From Colwellia sp. MB3u-45 (lineage in GTDB: Bacteria > Pseudomonadota > Gammaproteobacteria > Enterobacterales > Alteromonadaceae): a stretch of 64,000 nucleotides of DNA. The position numbers and the translations under genes were made by a program. Below are positions 19,946 through 28,114 of the stretch, one piece after another (the first letter of the stretch is position 1; every line of letters starts with the position of its first letter). The stretch covers positions 372,001 to 436,000 of the forward strand of contig NZ_JACGVC010000049.1 in assembly GCF_014077005.1 (NCBI RefSeq). The letters are read 5' to 3'. Below the pieces are notes generated by a model, which worked only from the letters and a program-made list of their open reading frames with translations, was not told where the DNA came from and did not search any database.

Positions 19946-20221
19946 ATGTTCTCGAAAGTTTCAGTAAAAATTACCATAATCTCATGTTTAGTTTCTTTAG
20001 GTGGTTGCTCAACAACTAAGCCAACGAATGTTGCATGTGATTTTGTTGTCGGTGCAGGTGATAATGCAATCGAAAGACATGAGAATAAAAACAAGAGTGG
20101 CACTCACGGAAACAAGGTTAAAAACAATCAAAATTCAGATACTCTTGAAGGCATTTTAAATATTTTTGGTGGCATGCTTACACGAAGCTTAAACAATGAC
20201 TCAAGTAAGAAGTGCACATAA
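19946..20221 (+). CDS. Small putative lipoprotein, cassette gene
   Basis: 91 residues. A hydrophobic N-terminus ends in the lipobox LGGC (about residues 18-21), followed by STTKPTN. The mature part is short, polar and rich in N and K. It starts 15 bases after attC 1 and its TAA lies at the left edge of attC 2, the tight packing expected of an integron cassette. I do not recognise a family. Confidence 0.6.
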   Translation: MFSKVSVKITIISCLVSLGGCSTTKPTNVACDFVVGAGDNAIERHENKNKSGTHGNKVKNNQNSDTLEGILNIFGGMLTRSLNNDSSKKCT

Positions 20222-20315
20222 GCAATTCAACCGGACTAAAAACAGTGGGCTGTTCGCTTCGCTTTCATTTTAGACCACAATTTTTAGCCTATTAATGCTT
20301 AATGGGGCGTTATGT
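20216..20315 (+). other. Integron attC-like recombination site 2
   Basis: Left end ACATAAG (overlapping the previous stop codon), arms GTGGGCT and AGACCAC with one mismatch, right core GGGGCGTTATG (20304-20314). The right half TTTTTAGCCTATTAATGCTTAATGG is degenerate compared with site 1. Confidence 0.65.
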
Positions 20316-20342
20316 GTCATTCAAATATGGACGTTAAATCAA

Positions 20343-20612
20343 ATGAAAGATGATCAATTTAAAGTTTGGGAATCAACGCGAACAAAAGGGAAATTAAATT
20401 TTGTGCTATTTACCGGTGTCTTATCATGGGGCTTACCAATGTTTATTTTTATGGCTTTTATGAATAAGCCTTTTGCTGATGGCTTCACATCGAAATCCGC
20501 CATTATTCATTATATAGTTTGGCCATTAGCTGGAGTATTGTTTGGTGTATTAACTTGGTTTATGTCGGAACGAAAGTATAAAAAAGAACTAGCCAGTCGA
20601 AGTAACACTTAG
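20343..20612 (+). CDS. Small membrane protein, unknown, cassette gene
   Basis: 89 residues from the ATG at 20343 (MKDDQFKVWESTRTKGKLN). An in-frame upstream methionine codon at 20295 lies inside attC 2 and is unlikely to be used. Two hydrophobic segments (NFVLFTGVLSWGLPMFIFMA and the YIVWPLAGVLFGVLTWFM region) predict a two-helix membrane protein with a basic C-terminus. No family recognised. Only 29 bases and no attC separate it from the next gene, so the two may share one cassette. Confidence 0.6.
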   Translation: MKDDQFKVWESTRTKGKLNFVLFTGVLSWGLPMFIFMAFMNKPFADGFTSKSAIIHYIVWPLAGVLFGVLTWFMSERKYKKELASRSNT

Positions 20613-20641
20613 TATCAAGGTGCTTAAACGGATAGAGTTGA

Positions 20642-21028
20642 ATGAATCCCGATTATACGAAATATACTCTTGTAGAGTTGTACGATGTTAAAGATAACAT
20701 TGATAAAAAGTGTTATCCCGAACGATACGATTTATTATTAAATGAAATAAGAAAACGAGAAAAAAACCCTGAGAATGAACCTAAACCTCTGAAACTTATT
20801 AATAAAAAAGATAAAGCTTACCTTAAAATTTTTTTAATGTTTCTTTGTATTCCTTTTTTTTCATGGCAATTAATTAATGCATATAAATATGGAGTAATTC
20901 ATTCCAGAAATGATCATGTTTTGCATCTGAATTCAGACCCTATAGGGTTTTATGTGGTTGTTTTAATTCATGCTAGTTGTCTTGTGATAGCTTTGAGCTC
21001 TGTGTTTAAAGGCTTGAGCGCTAAGTAG
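20642..21028 (+). CDS. Membrane protein, unknown, cassette gene
   Basis: 128 residues. The N-terminal half is charged and soluble (TLVELYDVKDNIDKKCYPER), followed by two hydrophobic helices (about 62-78 and 103-122). No family recognised. It sits directly behind the 89-residue membrane protein with no recombination site between, and ends at short attC 3. The pair could act together, for instance as an envelope stress or immunity-type module, but nothing in the sequence proves this. Confidence 0.55.
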   Translation: MNPDYTKYTLVELYDVKDNIDKKCYPERYDLLLNEIRKREKNPENEPKPLKLINKKDKAYLKIFLMFLCIPFFSWQLINAYKYGVIHSRNDHVLHLNSDPIGFYVVVLIHASCLVIALSSVFKGLSAK

Positions 21029-21083
21029 TAGCTAAGAAATTAAACAGGGAAAAAAACAGTTGGCTGTAATTTAGGCGTTATAC
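21025..21083 (+). other. Short integron attC-like site 3
   Basis: About 60 bases: GTAGTAGCTAAG at the left, CAGTTGGCT in the middle and TTAGGCGTTATAC at the right. The GTTGGCT arm is present but its AGCCAAC partner is missing, so this is a short or internally deleted site. Confidence 0.55.
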
Positions 21084-21107
21084 GTATGCTATAGGAATCG
21101 AGGTTAT

Positions 21108-21572
21108 ATGAAAAAATTAAGTATATTTTTATTTGTATTTGTATTTTTATCAATGCAATCATTGGCTAATGAAGCTCCTTTGGAGGACAAAATGAAAGTT
21201 CTTGATACAGAGCTTTTTGAATTTTTTAACAACTGTCAGAGCCCTGGAGAGTTAAAAAAATATGCTAGTTATTTCTCTCCTGATGTAGAGTTTTATCACG
21301 ATAACGGTGGTGTTACTTGGGATCGGAAAAGTATGATCTCAAATACTAAAAAAAACGCATGCGGTAACTACACTCGTAAACTTGTAGCAGGTTCCTTCAA
21401 AGCCTATCCAATTAATCAGTTTGGTGCAATCACTGAAGGTGTTCACATTTTTTGTGAAACTAAAACTAAAAAATGCGAAGGAAAATCTGATTTTGTTATG
21501 GTTTGGCGTAATCTAAATAATAAATGGGAAATTACTCGAGCATTGAGTTATGGGCACCGTGAAAATAAATAA
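21108..21572 (+). CDS. Exported NTF2-like/DUF4440 protein, cassette gene
   Basis: 154 residues. A signal peptide (LSIFLFVFVFLSMQSLANEA) is followed by an NTF2-like cone-fold domain with the DUF4440 pattern: YASYFSPDVEFYHDNGG, FGAITEGVHIF and FVMVWRNLNNKWEITRALSYGHR. Such domains bind small ligands or act as hydrolases or isomerases; no catalytic assignment is possible. It lies alone between attC 3 and attC 4, so it forms one clean cassette of about 580 bases. Confidence 0.75.
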   Translation: MKKLSIFLFVFVFLSMQSLANEAPLEDKMKVLDTELFEFFNNCQSPGELKKYASYFSPDVEFYHDNGGVTWDRKSMISNTKKNACGNYTRKLVAGSFKAYPINQFGAITEGVHIFCETKTKKCEGKSDFVMVWRNLNNKWEITRALSYGHRENK

Positions 21573-21577
21573 AATAC

Positions 21578-21662
21578 GTATAACAAAATACAGCTGGCTT
21601 TTTGTTCACTACGATCACTAATATTAGCCAATTATATTATTGCCCGTTAACAGGCGTTGAGT
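21578..21662 (+). other. Integron attC-like recombination site 4
   Basis: Left core GTATAAC (21578-21584), arms around CTGGCT and AGCCAA, right core CAGGCGTTGAGT (21651-21662) behind TGCCCGTTAA. It begins five bases after the stop codon of the NTF2-like gene. Confidence 0.75.
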
Positions 21663-21669
21663 ATTACAT

Positions 21670-22221
21670 TTGAGCATTAATCTCCGACCACTAAATCAAA
21701 ATGACGATAACTACTCGAAGGTTATCGATCTGTATAAGAAAGCGTTTACCACCGCTCAACGTATTCCCACCTGGATCCTTAAATTTAAACTGAGAAAAGG
21801 TAAGGTAGGCTTTAACGTTCTTTATGCAGATGATACTTGGATAGGTCTCATTTATACCACTGAGTTTAAAGACATTATATTGGTACACTTTTTAGCTATA
21901 TCGGAATCTTTTCGCTCAGGTGGGTATGGCAGTAAAGTGATGGATTCAATGAAAGTTATGCACTCAGGAAAAAGAATTGTACTGAACATTGAGAAACTTG
22001 ATAAGCAAGAAAAAAACTTCGAACAAAGGATCAAGCGTAAAGCTTTTTATGAAAAAAACGGATTCAGTTCATCAGGGTATTTTGTGAAAGAACCAGGAGA
22101 AAAACTTGAGATGCTTATCTTTGGCGGCAGTATCAGTAAAGAAGAGATAGAAGCAATGTACAAGAATCTCTTTGGTAGCATTATTGGCTTCTTACTTAGA
22201 CCTAAAATAATAAATACATGA
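21670..22221 (+). CDS. GNAT-family N-acetyltransferase, cassette gene
   Basis: 183 residues with a TTG start at 21670, eight bases past attC 4; no better ATG exists before conserved sequence. The GNAT core is clear: VHFLAISESFRSGGYGSKVM is motif A with the R/Q-x-x-G-x-G/A acetyl-CoA loop (here RSGGYGS), followed by the FYEKNGFSSSGYF beta-bulge segment. Substrate is unknown. Acetyltransferases are among the commonest recognised integron cassette products, which fits the flanking attC sites 4 and 5. Confidence 0.8.
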   Translation: MSINLRPLNQNDDNYSKVIDLYKKAFTTAQRIPTWILKFKLRKGKVGFNVLYADDTWIGLIYTTEFKDIILVHFLAISESFRSGGYGSKVMDSMKVMHSGKRIVLNIEKLDKQEKNFEQRIKRKAFYEKNGFSSSGYFVKEPGEKLEMLIFGGSISKEEIEAMYKNLFGSIIGFLLRPKIINT

Positions 22222-22244
22222 TGCATCCCTTTGTTGCCACGTAC

Positions 22245-22343
22245 TCATAACAAGCGACCCAAGCAGGAAAAAAAACAACTGGTTTTGCTCCTGCATTGCT
22301 TATTTTAGCCAACAATTTTTTGCCTCTTAACGAGGCGCTATCG
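22245..22343 (+). other. Integron attC-like recombination site 5, altered core
   Basis: Left core TCATAACAAGCG (22245 onward), inner TTTGCTCCTGC and TTATTTTAGCCAACA shared with site 1, right end TGCCTCTTAACGAGGCGCTATC. The right core reads GCTATC where GTTATC is expected, so the crossover triplet is changed. It is the last site and ends 31 bases before the oppositely oriented glycerophosphodiesterase gene. Confidence 0.7.
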
Positions 22344-22373
22344 ATACTGGTATCACATGTAATATTGTCTTAA

Positions 22374-23063
22374 TTATAGTCTTTCTGGAAAATTACAAAA
22401 AATACCATCAATATTCAGTTTTTCCATTTCGGCAATATCATCATAATCATTAACCGTATACACATAAACTTTTAAACCGTTGTTATGGGCGTGATTGACA
22501 AAGTCCTGGTTAATAAAATCTACACTTAAATTAATCGACTGCGCATTAAGTTCAACCGCACAATCGGAATAAGAAAGTGGTATGCCGTCAAGTAAGGCAC
22601 CAATAGGTATTTGGGGAGCTAGCTGTTTAAATTTATTTAATTCATGATGGTCGAATGAAGAGACCATAAAATCAAGCGCTGACCAAGCATGTTTTTTAAT
22701 ATATTTATCTATCACTTGATACGTTGCAATCGCTGTGTTTCTGCCCTTTAGTTCTATGTTTACCATCACTCTTTTATCAACAAAGTCTAAGACCTCTTCG
22801 AGTGTTGGGATAAGTTCACCTTTACCGGCATCTAGTTGTCTTAATTCTGCAAACGTTTTATCTTGGGTATAGCCAACACCATTAGTGGTTCTGTCTACTT
22901 TATCGTCATGGATAACGACAAGCTCACCTGTCTTGCATACGTATACATCTAACTCTATCGCATCAACATTTAATTCTATTGCTTTTTTAAAAGACCTTAT
23001 GGTGTTTTCTGGCTCATGTCCCATGGCACCACGATGTCCAATTTTTAGTATTTTTTTAGCCAA
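22374..23063 (-). CDS. Glycerophosphodiester phosphodiesterase (cytoplasmic, UgpQ-like)
   Basis: 229 residues, no signal peptide. The GDPD signature is intact: IGHRGAMGHEPENT at the N-terminus, then AIELDVYVCKTGELVVIHDD with the catalytic His and acidic metal ligands. It hydrolyses glycerophosphodiesters to sn-glycerol-3-phosphate and an alcohol. Length matches bacterial cytoplasmic GDPDs. It is the last of four leftward genes, downstream of a TPR-sulfotransferase, a TonB receptor and an OPA-like transporter. That context suggests uptake and use of a phosphodiester. It abuts the right end of the cassette array tail to tail. Confidence 0.88.
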   Translation of the reverse strand: MAKKILKIGHRGAMGHEPENTIRSFKKAIELNVDAIELDVYVCKTGELVVIHDDKVDRTTNGVGYTQDKTFAELRQLDAGKGELIPTLEEVLDFVDKRVMVNIELKGRNTAIATYQVIDKYIKKHAWSALDFMVSSFDHHELNKFKQLAPQIPIGALLDGIPLSYSDCAVELNAQSINLSVDFINQDFVNHAHNNGLKVYVYTVNDYDDIAEMEKLNIDGIFCNFPERL

Positions 23064-23207
23064 GATTGATTCCTTTATATTTTAGATATAATAATAGTTA
23101 ACGGGTACTAAAAACTGCTGATTAATTGCAGACACCGCTGCTTCTTGATTGACCGTTAATGCCAATAAAGAACATGCAGCGTTTACATATTTGAGGCTTA
23201 CTTATGC

Positions 23208-25184
23208 TTACTTAGGATTGCTTAATGCTTTTTTCAGTGGCCCTAGATGTGATTCATAGTTGCGCCATTGTTCCAGACCACTTTGATAAATAGGTTGGCG
23301 AACCTGCTCAGAACTTGGTGTACGAACAGCACGTTTATTGGTGTGAAAATCAATACAGGCCTGTTCAAAAGGCAAACCACAGTAGTCCAATATACGCCGA
23401 ACTTGAGTGTCTAAATCAGCAACTACATCTTCATATTGTACCCGTAAAATTTTGCCTGGTAATGCTTTGTCCCAGTGGTCCATTATTTCAACATAGTTGC
23501 GATAATAATTGCCAATGTCCTCAAGATCATAGGAAAACTGTTGGCCTTCGCCAAATAATTGTTTATAACCGCTAAAACAACAAGATAAGGCGTCACGTCT
23601 GGCATCAATAATTTTAGCGTTAGGGAGGATCAGATTGATAAGAGCGATATGTCTAAAATTATTTGGCATCTTGTCGATGAAAAAAATCGCTCCTTGGCGA
23701 TGATGCTGAGTGTCTTCAATATAACGTTCGCCCATTTTAGTCAGCTCATCAGCTGATAACTCTTTTAGGATACTGGGATATCTTGGCTCATCCTGCTTGG
23801 CTTGTCGTCCATTCAAGCGGTGTGCTAATCCGATGATATTGGCCAATTCCATCGTGCCATCAACCTGTGAGTGTGAAGCAAGAATTTGTTCTAAAAGTGT
23901 TGAACCCGCGCGTGGTAGTCCAACAATAAATATCGGATCAGGGGCAGAACAACCGGCCAGTTTATTGCGTTCGAAAAACGCGGCATCAAAATTATTTTGC
24001 TGAAATTCAAACGATAATTCTAGAGATTTACTATCAAATTGGTCTTGTTCGCTTTTCAGCTTGTTGCCGCGATGGTAAAAAAAGAAGGCTTCATCAAAGT
24101 GTTCGCTATCTTCCAAATCTTTACCTAGAGCAAAGCAGAAATGAATTTTATCATTTATCGCGGTTGTCGGGCTTGCTTCCTGATCCCGCATTTGCTGACG
24201 TTCATTGGCAGTAAATCGGTAAGTTTTTAAATTGGCCAAACTCCAGAACGCATCGCCAAAGTCAGGTTTGATGCTATAGCTTTTACGGTACGCTGTAATA
24301 GCGTCGTCAACACGGCCCATTGTTTTTAAAGCATGGCCTAGGGTTAGGTAGATTGAATTATTGGCGGCGTTGTTATGCAAGACACTTTCAAAGGTGCTAA
24401 TAGCCGCTTCAAAATCTCCGGTTGCCTGTTGCGCATTACCAAGACCAATTTTAAAATTTGAATTTTTTGGGTCTGAATCTAACAGAATTTTTGCTTGCTC
24501 AAGTGCCTTTTGAAATTTTTGTCGTTTATGCAACACATGAACATAGTCCAAACGGGCCCTTTTATAGTTTGGTTCAAATTCAAGGCAGCTGGCTAATAAG
24601 AATTCTGCGTCGTCAAGAATTTGAAACTTTGTCCCTAACTCAGCCAGTAAGCGCATAGCTTCTGGTTGATGTGGATTGTCTTTGAGGAAGTGACGACAGA
24701 GCCATTCTGCGCGATGTAATTTTTTTTGGTATATTAGGCTGGAAACAGAAACTAATGCCGGTGGCAGGCTAGAGAGCCATTCAACCCGATTTTTAGCTTC
24801 TTCACGCATTGGATAGTCAGGCTCTGCAGCAAGTACACGCCAACTGCCAAACAATGCTGGGTTTAAGGTAACGGCTTTTTCAAAAGACGCTATGGCTTGG
24901 GTGGTGTTCGCCATTGCTTTGTGAATATAACCTTGCTCTTGATGAGCTCTGCCGTGCTCAGGCATTTTTACTAGAATTTGATCAAGACTTGCCATGGCTT
25001 GGCTATGCTTTTGTTGTTTACGCTGACAAACTGCAAGACAATAAACACCTTCAATATGTCCTGGATTTTCCACCAGCATATCTTCAAGATTTGCAGATGC
25101 TTGGCTTAAGTGGCCTTTCTTAATCAAGAGTTGACACTGTTTAATCACTTGGTCAGGTTGGAGGTTTTTCAATTGATTTGGCAA
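23208..25184 (-). CDS. TPR-repeat sulfotransferase, copy 1
   Basis: 658 residues. Residues about 10-320 are TPR repeats; about 410-650 are a sulfotransferase domain. The PAPS 5'-phosphosulfate loop is IFIVGLPRAGSTLLEQILAS (P-R-A-G-S-T at 424-429), and a 3'-phosphate-type segment follows (IIDARRDALSCCFSGYKQLF). There is no signal peptide, so it should be cytoplasmic and use PAPS. The closest well-studied architecture is tyrosylprotein sulfotransferase-like domains fused to TPRs, but the acceptor is unknown. It lies 142 bases downstream of a TonB receptor in the same orientation. A second pair of the same kind is at 38185-42634. Confidence 0.85.
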   Translation of the reverse strand: MPNQLKNLQPDQVIKQCQLLIKKGHLSQASANLEDMLVENPGHIEGVYCLAVCQRKQQKHSQAMASLDQILVKMPEHGRAHQEQGYIHKAMANTTQAIASFEKAVTLNPALFGSWRVLAAEPDYPMREEAKNRVEWLSSLPPALVSVSSLIYQKKLHRAEWLCRHFLKDNPHQPEAMRLLAELGTKFQILDDAEFLLASCLEFEPNYKRARLDYVHVLHKRQKFQKALEQAKILLDSDPKNSNFKIGLGNAQQATGDFEAAISTFESVLHNNAANNSIYLTLGHALKTMGRVDDAITAYRKSYSIKPDFGDAFWSLANLKTYRFTANERQQMRDQEASPTTAINDKIHFCFALGKDLEDSEHFDEAFFFYHRGNKLKSEQDQFDSKSLELSFEFQQNNFDAAFFERNKLAGCSAPDPIFIVGLPRAGSTLLEQILASHSQVDGTMELANIIGLAHRLNGRQAKQDEPRYPSILKELSADELTKMGERYIEDTQHHRQGAIFFIDKMPNNFRHIALINLILPNAKIIDARRDALSCCFSGYKQLFGEGQQFSYDLEDIGNYYRNYVEIMDHWDKALPGKILRVQYEDVVADLDTQVRRILDYCGLPFEQACIDFHTNKRAVRTPSSEQVRQPIYQSGLEQWRNYESHLGPLKKALSNPK

Positions 25185-25255
25185 AATAATCTCTCGCTAA
25201 ATATCAAGATACCATTGATATTATCTATGAAGGTCCAGAATCTATAAAGGTCCAG

Positions 25256-25290
25256 AAAAAAATAGGTCGGCGTGATTAAACGCCGACCCT
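25256..25290 (-). terminator. Intrinsic terminator between TonB receptor 1 and TPR-sulfotransferase 1
   Basis: Stem GGTCGGCG/CGCCGACC with an eight-base loop, followed on the leftward strand by seven T. It can separate receptor and sulfotransferase transcripts, or set a ratio between them. Confidence 0.75.
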
Positions 25291-25326
25291 AACTTATCTT
25301 AAAGTACTTTAAAATAAGGTCAAATG

Positions 25327-27726
25327 CTAATAATCATAGCTTATTCTAAAGCCAATAGTACGAGGTCTTGTCGGTGAAACCCTATAAACATTATCGGCTG
25401 AACCTGCGGCAACTTGTCCAAGAGAGTCGGTAGCATTGTCAACAAAGAGCGTTGCTTTCCAGTCATCTTTGCCAATAGAGGCTGACAGGTTAACCTGAGT
25501 ATAAGACGGTAACTCGACGCGATCAGCATCAACTAGACTATTAAAACGTGAGTCTGTCCATTTGAATACGCCTTGGAAAACAGCAGAGAAATCGCCGATT
25601 TCTTGATAGTAACGTCCGCCAATAACGCCTTCACTTTCTGGTGCGTAAGGCAGGTTTGACCCTACAGGTGTTATATTCACTAGCGTATTTGGAATATCGG
25701 TCAATTCTGAATCGATATAGCTCAATGAGCCAAAAAGGTCGACATTTTCGGTCGCCGCCCAATTAAGTTCAAATTCAAGACCATTGATTTCAGACGAGCC
25801 AACATTGTCAAAAAATGAGTTATTGGCGATACTAAGATCTAGAACACCTTGTTGCATATCACTGAAGTCAACATGATATATAGCGCCGTTAAAACGTAAG
25901 GTATTGTCAAGCCAAGCTGTTTTCCAGCCAAATTCAACACTGACAACAGTATCGGTATCAAAGGTCGCTGGAATGCCACCTGTGCCCGCTGAACGATTGA
26001 ATCCACCGCCTCTAAAGCCTTCTGAATACGTGCCATAAAACATCGCGTCAGCATTCATTTTCCAGCGTATATTGGCTTTGTAAATAGTTCCTGATATCGT
26101 TGCAGGAGTCAAACCAGCCAGTCTTGAATCGACATTTGTTCCGTTAGCAGCTTCTGGTCCAGATGCTCTTTGGCCATTAGACGAATGTCCCATCAAGCCC
26201 ATTTCAATCTCGTAGTGACGAGCACCTACGGTTACGGTGACATCGTCAGTAACATCGTAAGCAAGTTCACCAAATACCGATAGCTCTTCACGATCTGTTT
26301 GGTAATCATTGAAGTAGGTTACGCCAGGAGGTCGAGCACTACCATCTGTATTAGTAAAAGCGCCCGGTATCGGAAAGTTTGGTGAGAAACCTGCGGCAAT
26401 AGACCCTGCATAGTTGAAGTCGGTTAAGGTGTTAAGTTGCTGATCATCATAGAAAACACCACCAATCGCTCGAAAACGATCTTCCGCATTGGTTGCCACA
26501 CGAATTTCGTGCACAACACGCTCTGTTTCGAATTGTTCAGAAGTCGTCATCACAGGACTAAAACATTCATCATAACCTGGGTAACTACAAGTGTAGTAAG
26601 GAACATATGGGCCTATTTCAATATAAGCCGTATAATCAGTATTACCTTGGAACGTTCGGTTGGTGAACGAGCCGTTATAGATAACTTCAAGTCCGCCAAG
26701 CATACCATTTAGCGTCCATTGTGTGAGGTCGACCTTATCATCACCTTCAGTGGGAGAGAAAGTCGAAGCATTCAAGTCATCTTCAGTACTAATAGACGGG
26801 TCGTATTCGAAAGAGCCTTCAGTATCAAGCTGTTGGTTTGTGTGTTGTATTAACAAATCCCAATCGTTATCGATTTGCCATAATGCACTAACTCTCATGC
26901 CTCTATGTGTCGCTTCATTGTAATCATCTTTTGCAAGCGTAGCGTTACTTACCACTTGTCGAGATGAAGGAACGCCGCCACCTAATCCTGGATTAGTCAA
27001 TGGTAATTGAGTCGTGCTAAGGGCATTATCAATAAAGCCAGCATCAGTAGAATTATAAGCCGCAATTCGTAGTGCAAATGTATCGTCTACAATGGGAATA
27101 TTAAGATAACCCTCAGTTTTATTACTGATGCCACCACTCTTAGTAGATGACATACCTACCTCACCACCTGCCCTGAATTCGTCCAATACCGGTTTATTGG
27201 TAATAAGACGTACAGTACCTGCCTGTGAACTAGCGCCAAATAATGTACCTTGAGGACCTTTTAAAACTTCAATGCGTTGTAGATCAACTGCATATAAATC
27301 TATATTACGACCAGGCGTGGTGATTGGTGCTTCATCGAGATAAAAGGCAACACTTGGCTCGCCGCCAATGCCAGCAAGTCTGACATCAGAACGACCCGCG
27401 GATACACCACGGATATATGTTTCTTGTTTACCGGGCCCTTGACCTTCAGAGCTAACACCTGGTAGCAATGCAATGTAGTCTTCAAAGCTATCAATGCCTA
27501 GTTCTTGAAGTTTTGCTCCACTCATTGCCTGTACAGCGAGCGGTACAGTTTGTTGGTTCTCTGCTCTTCGAGTTGAAGTAACAACGATAGTTTCGACCTG
27601 ACGTTCAGTCTCAACTTTTTTGTCTTCTACTGTACTATTTTCTTGAGCTTGTACTGTGCCATTGCTCAATGCCAGAGCGATCGCCATAGTCAATGCTGTT
27701 TTAGCGGGTCGGTTTATTTGATACAT
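25327..27726 (-). CDS. TonB-dependent outer-membrane receptor 1
   Basis: 799 residues. Signal peptide (ALTMAIALALSNGTVQAQ), a TonB-box-like ETIVVTSTRR near residue 45, and a plug domain (VPLAVQAMSGAKLQELGI, then ETYIRGVSAGRSDVR and LKGPQGTLFGASSQAGTVRL). The remainder is a 22-strand barrel ending in an aromatic (GFRISYDY). It imports a scarce or large substrate using TonB energy. Neighbours are an OPA-like transporter upstream and a TPR-sulfotransferase and GDPD downstream, so a phosphorylated glycerol compound is one candidate substrate (inference). The start is supported by GAGG upstream. Confidence 0.9.
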   Translation of the reverse strand: MYQINRPAKTALTMAIALALSNGTVQAQENSTVEDKKVETERQVETIVVTSTRRAENQQTVPLAVQAMSGAKLQELGIDSFEDYIALLPGVSSEGQGPGKQETYIRGVSAGRSDVRLAGIGGEPSVAFYLDEAPITTPGRNIDLYAVDLQRIEVLKGPQGTLFGASSQAGTVRLITNKPVLDEFRAGGEVGMSSTKSGGISNKTEGYLNIPIVDDTFALRIAAYNSTDAGFIDNALSTTQLPLTNPGLGGGVPSSRQVVSNATLAKDDYNEATHRGMRVSALWQIDNDWDLLIQHTNQQLDTEGSFEYDPSISTEDDLNASTFSPTEGDDKVDLTQWTLNGMLGGLEVIYNGSFTNRTFQGNTDYTAYIEIGPYVPYYTCSYPGYDECFSPVMTTSEQFETERVVHEIRVATNAEDRFRAIGGVFYDDQQLNTLTDFNYAGSIAAGFSPNFPIPGAFTNTDGSARPPGVTYFNDYQTDREELSVFGELAYDVTDDVTVTVGARHYEIEMGLMGHSSNGQRASGPEAANGTNVDSRLAGLTPATISGTIYKANIRWKMNADAMFYGTYSEGFRGGGFNRSAGTGGIPATFDTDTVVSVEFGWKTAWLDNTLRFNGAIYHVDFSDMQQGVLDLSIANNSFFDNVGSSEINGLEFELNWAATENVDLFGSLSYIDSELTDIPNTLVNITPVGSNLPYAPESEGVIGGRYYQEIGDFSAVFQGVFKWTDSRFNSLVDADRVELPSYTQVNLSASIGKDDWKATLFVDNATDSLGQVAAGSADNVYRVSPTRPRTIGFRISYDY

Positions 27727-27735
27727 GTATATCCT

Positions 27736-27761
27736 CGTTGATTATCTTCGTTGATTATCTT
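27736..27761 (-). repeat. 13-base perfect tandem repeat in the leader of TonB receptor 1
   Basis: CGTTGATTATCTT occurs twice without a gap, ending just before the ribosome-binding site of the receptor gene. The rest of 27762-28114 shows no gene; a GC-rich hairpin CCGCC/GGCGG at about 28052-28075 probably ends the MFS transcript. Confidence 0.8.
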
Positions 27762-28114
27762 ACTGCGACTTAGCCAATTTTAATTGCTACTAAGTAAATT
27801 AATATCTTAATTGTGAAGCAAAGCGCTTATCAACAGCGACATCCTTTTGCCTCTTAGCGACAAACCGTTAACAATAATTAGAAAACGGCTGTAGCCTAGA
27901 AGTTATCTGGTTTATAACTTCATTATTTAATATGGCAGAAATTTTGACGCTGTAGCATACTACAATATTTAAAATATTACTGGATATAGAGGAAATAAAC
28001 AGTAATCTTCGGTGAAAAGGGTCTATTTAGAAGAAGTTGTTTTTTGAACCACCCGCCAATATTACTTAGGCGGATGGCGTTAAAATGTTTATAAACATTA
28101 AGCAATTGACGTGA

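Noticed and set aside
21079-21092. ATACGTAT-like sequence at the edge of attC 3, and another at 21575
   Set aside because: Both fall in attC core or flanking bases and lack the TG and CA ends of the operators.
22934-22947. TGCATACGTATACA, close to the LacI-type operator
   Set aside because: It is inside the glycerophosphodiesterase coding sequence, far from any start codon and outside the alpha-glucan locus, so chance is more likely.
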